Shown in pieces: positions 5,748 through 9,043 of a stretch of DNA of 9,043 nt. Numbering within the stretch: the first letter of the stretch is position 1; every line of letters starts with the position of its first letter. The DNA comes from an uncultured Atopobiaceae bacterium (GTDB taxonomy: Bacteria > Actinomycetota > Coriobacteriia > Coriobacteriales > Atopobiaceae): the NCBI GenBank assembly GCA_934792625.1, contig CAKVON010000022.1, forward strand, positions 1 through 9,043, read 5' to 3'. The notes below the pieces were generated by a model that did not search any database, was not told where the DNA came from, and worked only from the letters and a program-made list of their open reading frames with translations. The translations under genes were made by a program, and so were the position numbers.

Positions 5748-7346
5748 CTAGCGGTTGAGCGGGTGCGGGCCGGCCTCGCGGACCGCGTCGGCCATGTCCG
5801 GGTGACGCGTGCGGGCGTTCTCCTCGAACATCGCCGCGAGCTTCTCGGCCTGCTCGTCGTAGGCCGCCTGGTCCTTCCAGGTGTTGCGGGGGTTGAGAAT
5901 CTTGCGGGAGACGCCCAGGCACAGGTTGGGAATCTCGACGCCAAAGCGCTCGTCGTGGGTGAACCCGCCCGCCTCAATCATGCCGGACATGGCGGCGTTG
6001 ACCATCTTGCGCGTGAGGGAGAGCTTCATGCGGTGGCCGACGCCGTAGGGGCCACCCGTCCAACCAGTGTTAACCAGGTAGACGCGCGTGCCGCCGCGCT
6101 CGATGCGCTCGCCGAGCATGCGGGCGTAGACGTTGGGGTCAAGCGGCATGAACGGCTCGCCAAACAGGGCCGAGAACGTGGGCTGCGGCTCGGTGATGCC
6201 ACGCTCGGTGCCGGCGACCTTAGAGGTGAAGCCGGTGAGGAAGTGGTACATCGCCGCGTTGGTCGAGAGCTTGGAGATCGGGGGCAGCACGCCAAACGCG
6301 TCTGCCGTCAGGAAGATGACGACGTCGGGCACGCGGGTCGCGACTCCGTCGAGGACCGCGTCGGGGATGAACTCGACCGGGTATGCCACGCGGCCGTTCT
6401 CGGTAAGCGAGACGTCCTCGTAGTCGGGCTTGCGGGTCGCAGGGTCGACGACCACGTTCTCGCTCACGCTGCCAAAGCGAATTGCCGAGAAGATCTGTGG
6501 CTCGTTCTCCGGCGTGATGTTGATGGTCTTGGCGTAGCAGCCACCCTCGATGTTGAAGACGTGGTTGGCCGACCAGCCGTGCTCGTCGTCGCCGATGAGC
6601 TTACGGCCCTTGGCGGCGGACAGGGTCGTCTTGCCCGTGCCGGAAAGGCCAAACAGGACCGTCGTGCCACGGGAGTGCGGGTTCATGTTGCACGAGCAGT
6701 GCATCGGCAGGACGTCGTCCTCTACGGGAAGCAGGTAGTTCATGACCGAGAAGACCGACTTCTTGATCTCGCCCGAGTACGAGGTGCCGCACACGAGGAT
6801 GACTCGCTCCTCGAAGTTGATGACGACTGCCGCCTCGGAGTTGGTGCCGCAGGTGGCGGGGTCACACTTGTAGCCAGGCGCCGCCAGAACCATGAAGTTC
6901 GGCGAGTAGCGCGAGGCCTCCGCGGCGGTCGGGCGGATGAGCAGCTGGCGGACGAAGAGAGCCTGGCTGGCAAGCTCGCAGACGACCTCGAAGTTGCGCG
7001 AGTGGGGACGCTCGGCGCCGGCAACCATCTGCATGACAAACAGGTCGCGTTCGTTGAGATAGCCGACGATGCCATCACGGATCTTCTCGTAGTTCTCGCG
7101 CGAGATGGGGACGTTGACGTCGCCCCAGGCGATGCGAGAGTGGACGTCGTCCGTGTCGACGATGAAGCGGTCCTTGGGCGAACGGCCGGTGTACTTGCCA
7201 GTAGTCACGCACAAAGATCCCGTCTCGGACAAGACGCCCTCGCCGCGCTTGACGGCCTCCTCGACAAGCACCGCAACGTTCAGGTTCTGGTGCACGCGGG
7301 ACGCGTCGTAGGCGAGCCCAAGGCGCGCAAAATCGTCGGTGACCAT
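5748..7346 (-). CDS. pckA: Phosphoenolpyruvate carboxykinase (ATP)
   Basis: Interconverts oxaloacetate plus ATP and phosphoenolpyruvate plus CO2 plus ADP in the cytoplasm. It serves gluconeogenesis or, in CO2-fixing fermenters, ATP-yielding oxaloacetate formation toward succinate. The 532 residues match the usual length of the ATP family. TGRSPKDR at 53-60 holds the substrate-binding arginine, GTSYSGEIKKS at 187-197 the metal/phosphate-binding lysine, and MHCSCN at 215-220 the metal-binding histidine H216. GLSGTGKTTLS at 233-243 is the kinase-1a P-loop, GDDEHGW at 252-258 has the metal-binding aspartate, and NGRVAYPVE at 317-325 a nucleotide-site arginine. GAGGAGG (7352-7358, minus strand) ends 5 bases before the ATG at 7344-7346, which fixes the start; an upstream in-frame ATG at 7376 lacks this. 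Most other Actinobacteria use the GTP enzyme, so the ATP type points to Coriobacteriia. Divergent from the epimerase gene. Confidence 0.97.
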   Translation of the reverse strand: MVTDDFARLGLAYDASRVHQNLNVAVLVEEAVKRGEGVLSETGSLCVTTGKYTGRSPKDRFIVDTDDVHSRIAWGDVNVPISRENYEKIRDGIVGYLNERDLFVMQMVAGAERPHSRNFEVVCELASQALFVRQLLIRPTAAEASRYSPNFMVLAAPGYKCDPATCGTNSEAAVVINFEERVILVCGTSYSGEIKKSVFSVMNYLLPVEDDVLPMHCSCNMNPHSRGTTVLFGLSGTGKTTLSAAKGRKLIGDDEHGWSANHVFNIEGGCYAKTINITPENEPQIFSAIRFGSVSENVVVDPATRKPDYEDVSLTENGRVAYPVEFIPDAVLDGVATRVPDVVIFLTADAFGVLPPISKLSTNAAMYHFLTGFTSKVAGTERGITEPQPTFSALFGEPFMPLDPNVYARMLGERIERGGTRVYLVNTGWTGGPYGVGHRMKLSLTRKMVNAAMSGMIEAGGFTHDERFGVEIPNLCLGVSRKILNPRNTWKDQAAYDEQAEKLAAMFEENARTRHPDMADAVREAGPHPLNR

Positions 7347-7546
7347 AGTGGCCTCCTCACAGCCAGTCGCAGGCATGGCAGCCCGCTGGTTTATGTGGCG
7401 ATTGCCTTTTCCGCGACGTCTCCGCAGGTGACGCGCGGCTAGTGCTTGAAATCCTTTGCCCTTGCATCTTTACGCCATATCCATCAAACCCGCATCCTTC
7501 CGCCAAGCGGTATGCAACACGCGGTAATCGGTCTGTCACGTCGCAC

Positions 7547-7576
7547 ATTCCAGTCGGAATCAACATGCCCAGTCAA
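7547..7576 (-). promoter_or_regulatory. Candidate pckA promoter
   Basis: On the minus strand, TTGACT (plus-strand 7571-7576) matches the -35 consensus at 5 of 6 bases. After 18 bases it is followed by TGGAAT (plus-strand 7547-7552), which matches the -10 at 4 of 6. This would give a leader of about 195 bases. A small inverted repeat, ATTCC-AGTC-GGAAT (7547-7560), covers the -10 box and could be a repressor site. Only consensus matching supports this. Confidence 0.35.
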
Positions 7577-7577
7577 G

Positions 7578-7606
7578 CAGACGGCACTTCTCGCAAGGGA
7601 TATATT
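7578..7606 (+). promoter_or_regulatory. Candidate epimerase promoter, back to back with the pckA promoter
   Basis: TATATT at 7601-7606 matches the -10 consensus at 5 of 6 bases, and CAGACG at 7578-7583 matches the -35 at 3 of 6, with a 17-base spacer. The predicted transcript start near 7613 is about 28 bases before the ATG. Its -35 box lies one base from the -35 box of the candidate pckA promoter on the other strand. Confidence 0.45.
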
Positions 7607-7621
7607 CAAGTGAGAAGTACC
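7583..7621. promoter_or_regulatory. Inverted repeat flanking the epimerase -10 box (possible operator)
   Basis: GGCACTTCTC (7583-7592) and GAGAAGTACC (7612-7621) are inverted copies with one mismatch; the inner 7 bases (ACTTCTC/GAGAAGT) are perfect. They are 19 bases apart, with arm centres about 29 bases apart. TATATT lies between them and the predicted transcript start falls in the right arm. This is a typical place for a repressor, but no regulator gene is in the window. The remaining 7347-7540 part of the intergenic region shows nothing I can name. Confidence 0.35.
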
Positions 7622-7640
7622 GCGAACAAAGGGGGTCCAC

Positions 7641-8525
7641 ATGCTCCGCCAGATTGGCAACGCACGCCTCACGGCGACGCTCGACACGATGGGTGGCTGC
7701 CTCACGGGGCTTTGCCTCGACGGCAACCAGTACCTTTGGCAGGGCGACGAGCGTTGGTGGTCGGGTCAGGCGCCCGTCCTCTTCCCCATCGTCGGCAGCC
7801 TGAGGGATGGCCGCGCCATCTGCGCGAACGGCGAGGCAATCATGGGTCGCCACGGCCTGGCCCGCAGAAGCGAGCACAGGGTGCTCGAGGCCGACGACAC
7901 CCACGTCACCTTCGAGTTCGCATCGACCGACGTCACTCGCAAGGCCTTCCCCTACGACTTCGCGCTGCGCATGACCTATTCCGTCGTAGGCGAGACGTGC
8001 CTCGAGCAGCGCTTCGAGGTCGAGAACATGGGAGACGTGCCGCTTCCCTACTGCGTCGGCGGGCACCCCGCGTTCAACGTGCCCTGCCCGGGATCTGACA
8101 CCCCGTTCGACGCATGGGAGCTTCGCCTGGCAAGGCCCTGGACCTACTCGGCACCAAGCCTTGACCTATCCGCGGGCACCCTGGACTTCCAGAACCGCTG
8201 GGGCATTGTCAGCGACTCCGACAGGATCCGGATGGACCACGCCGTCTTCAACGAGCGTGACACCATCGTCCTCGAGGGCGTTCCCAACAATACCGCGACG
8301 CTTCTTGACCCCATCTCAGGGCACGGCGTGCGTCTTGACTTCCCAGGCTTCGACTACCTCGGCGTCTGGTCCGCAGCAAACGACGCGCCCTTCGTGGCTG
8401 TGGAGCCCTGGACCGGCTGTGCCACCGCCGCCGACGAGGACGATATCCTCGAGCACAAGCGCGGAATGGCTTCGCTCGCACCTGGCGAAACCGCCACCCA
8501 CGCCTTTACGATCACGCTCCTCTAA
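7641..8525 (+). CDS. Aldose 1-epimerase family protein (LacX-like)
   Basis: A mutarotase-fold enzyme expected to interconvert alpha and beta anomers of an aldose or a related sugar in the cytoplasm; the exact substrate is unknown. Across 294 residues, APVLFPIVGSLRDG at 44-57, GRHGLARR at 69-76, GGHPAFNVP at 140-148 and VEPWTG at 254-259 match the LacX-type branch of the galactose mutarotase superfamily. H71 and H142 are the likely substrate-binding and acid histidines and E255 the likely base, by analogy with GalM. There is no signal peptide. GGGGG at 7631-7635 lies 5 bases before the ATG, and the family starts at this residue. LacX-like proteins often sit near sugar-use genes, but here the neighbour is the divergent pckA. 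It is a single gene followed by a terminator. Related glucose-6-phosphate 1-epimerases (YeaD type) are a less likely alternative. Confidence 0.9.
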   Translation: MLRQIGNARLTATLDTMGGCLTGLCLDGNQYLWQGDERWWSGQAPVLFPIVGSLRDGRAICANGEAIMGRHGLARRSEHRVLEADDTHVTFEFASTDVTRKAFPYDFALRMTYSVVGETCLEQRFEVENMGDVPLPYCVGGHPAFNVPCPGSDTPFDAWELRLARPWTYSAPSLDLSAGTLDFQNRWGIVSDSDRIRMDHAVFNERDTIVLEGVPNNTATLLDPISGHGVRLDFPGFDYLGVWSAANDAPFVAVEPWTGCATAADEDDILEHKRGMASLAPGETATHAFTITLL

Positions 8526-8573
8526 CTACCGAGAAGCACTTCTGGCGAGCGCTGGAACTATGAATTTATCGCA

Positions 8574-8621
8574 AGAGCGCAATTCGCCCCCGCCCCTCGC
8601 TTTGAGGGACGGGGGCGCTCT
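8574..8621 (+). terminator. GC-rich hairpin downstream of the epimerase gene
   Basis: GCCCCCGCCCCTC (8586-8598) pairs with GAGGGACGGGGGC (8604-8616) with one mismatch around the loop GCTTT. An extra five outer pairs (AGAGC 8574-8578 with GCTCT 8617-8621) form if the left side bulges. The tail CATGACT is poor in T, so termination may be weak or factor-assisted. It begins about 50 bases after the stop. Confidence 0.6.
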
Positions 8622-8656
8622 CATGACTCCACAGGGCTCGTCAAGAACTGACTCGA

Positions 8657-8700
8657 CACAGAAACGGGGCGGGAGCCGGGCGAACCCGGGCTCCCGCCCC
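8657..8700 (-). terminator. Intrinsic terminator of the surface-protein gene
   Basis: GGGGCGGGAGCC (8666-8677) and GGCTCCCGCCCC (8689-8700) form a perfect 12-bp stem. Three more G-C pairs and a one-base bulge close a four-base loop. On the minus strand it is followed by GTTTCTGTG. It begins 40 bases beyond the stop of the minus-strand surface-protein gene, so it most likely ends that transcript. With the previous hairpin it fills the 214-base gap between the two convergent genes. Confidence 0.75.
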
Positions 8701-8739
8701 GAGGCGAGCCTACTCGCGCGTCACGCCAGGGGCTGTCCC

Positions 8740-9043
8740 CTAGTTCTGCTGGCGGCGCCTGTAGTAGAGCGTGCCGCCGAGCGCGAGGGTGACCGCGCCC
8801 GCGAGCGCCATGCCGGCGCCGCTGTCGGTGGCGTCGCCGGTCTGCGGCGTCGAGCCGTTGCCGGGCTTGGCACCAGGCTTGGCGTCGGAGCCGGGCTTGG
8901 CGTCGGGCTTGGTGTCGGGGTTCGGCTTGGTGTCCGGCTTGGCCGGGGTGCCCGGGTTCTCGGGGGCCGGGATCTCGGCGAAGTCGCCGTCGAGGGCGCG
9001 GCTGTAGATGGAGGCCGTCAGGTAGCGGTAGTCGTCCTGCTGG
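8740..9043 (-). CDS. Cell-wall-anchored surface protein, C-terminal part (partial)
   Basis: The last 100 codons of a gene entering from the right edge, read in frame from base 9042. Residue numbers here count from that first visible codon. Residues 1-27 (QQDDYRYLTASIYSRALDG...) are the end of a folded domain I do not recognise. Residues 34-63 are a Lys-Pro-rich stalk of three 10-residue repeats, like wall-spanning linkers. Then come TPQTG at 65-69, a hydrophobic helix at about 74-94 and the basic tail YYRRRQQN. This is the layout of a sortase sorting signal: cleavage after the threonine and linkage to peptidoglycan. The motif has Thr where LPXTG has Leu. Catalytic or binding function lies outside the window. 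An open plus-strand frame over the same region (8771-9007) is only its repeat-driven shadow. Confidence 0.85.
   Translation of the reverse strand, partial: QQDDYRYLTASIYSRALDGDFAEIPAPENPGTPAKPDTKPNPDTKPDAKPGSDAKPGAKPGNGSTPQTGDATDSGAGMALAGAVTLALGGTLYYRRRQQN
8854..8943 (-). repeat. Three tandem 30-bp units encoding a 10-residue Lys-Pro repeat
   Basis: The protein reads AKPDTKPNPD, TKPDAKPGSD, AKPGAKPGNG. On the plus strand GGCTTGG occurs six times, starting at 8864, 8876, 8894, 8906, 8924 and 8936, so spacing alternates 12 and 18 bases and gives an exact 30-base period. The units differ in sequence between the GGCTTGG cores. It forms the stalk of the surface protein, and such repeats commonly vary in copy number between strains. 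Confidence 0.85.

Noticed and set aside
5217..7442. A 741-codon plus-strand open frame antisense to pckA, and similar long frames at 3102-4589 (+), 731-2374 (+) and 4355-5605 (-)
   Set aside because: They mirror well-supported genes on the other strand, have low-complexity Arg/Ala/Val-rich or Gly/Leu/Val-rich composition and no domain. High GC removes stop codons from shadow frames.
5674..7593. The 11-mer GGCACTTCTCG occurs at 5674-5684 and 7583-7593, with a similar AAGCACTTCT near 8534
   Set aside because: Several exact 11-mer pairs are expected by chance in 9 kb, and the first copy is between convergent genes where an operator makes little sense.
1..9043. Search by eye for tRNA or rRNA genes, CRISPR arrays, insertion sequences, phage, defence or toxin-antitoxin genes
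   Set aside because: None seen. The intergenic regions are short and every strong open frame belongs to a housekeeping, surface-glycan or surface-protein family, so there is no support for a new multi-gene system here.

Overview
This is a high-GC, gene-dense stretch of what looks like a chromosome from a Gram-positive actinobacterium, most likely of the class Coriobacteriia (Olsenella, Atopobium or Collinsella type). The assignment is inferred from the strong G/C third-position bias, an ATP-type rather than GTP-type PEP carboxykinase, a sortase-anchored surface protein and the fermentative gene content. No single sequence here proves the genus.

Layout, left to right. (1) The tail of an upstream membrane protein, then a plus-strand pair: a TRAM/[4Fe-4S] RNA m5U methyltransferase (RlmD/RumA type) and the Maf nucleotide pyrophosphatase. 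(2) A minus-strand pair, UDP-galactopyranose mutase (glf) followed by a family 2 glycosyltransferase, which probably makes and uses UDP-galactofuranose for a surface glycan. Its last codon overlaps the end of maf on the other strand. (3) A 227-base divergent control region between glf and the phosphate acetyltransferase gene pta. It has a consensus -10 box in the middle and a terminator-like hairpin in each outgoing leader. (4) pta on its own, without ackA, then a strong terminator shared with the convergent gene pckA. (5) pckA (ATP-dependent PEP carboxykinase, minus strand), divergent from a LacX-type aldose 1-epimerase homologue across a 294-base promoter region with back-to-back promoter candidates and an inverted repeat around one -10 box. 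(6) Two GC-rich hairpins between the epimerase and the 3' end of a minus-strand gene for a cell-wall-anchored protein. That gene runs off the right edge and carries a three-copy, 10-residue Lys-Pro repeat and an unusual TPQTG sorting motif.

Functionally, pta (acetyl-CoA to acetyl phosphate), pckA (PEP/oxaloacetate exchange) and the epimerase (sugar anomers) are central carbon metabolism. glf and the glycosyltransferase build the cell surface, and the end of the window encodes a surface-displayed protein. All complete genes look intact, with their catalytic motifs in place. I see no tRNA, rRNA, CRISPR array, insertion sequence, phage gene or obvious horizontal-transfer island. The most interesting material is regulatory: the paired leader hairpins and possible leader peptide upstream of pta and glf, and a terminator-like hairpin buried inside maf.
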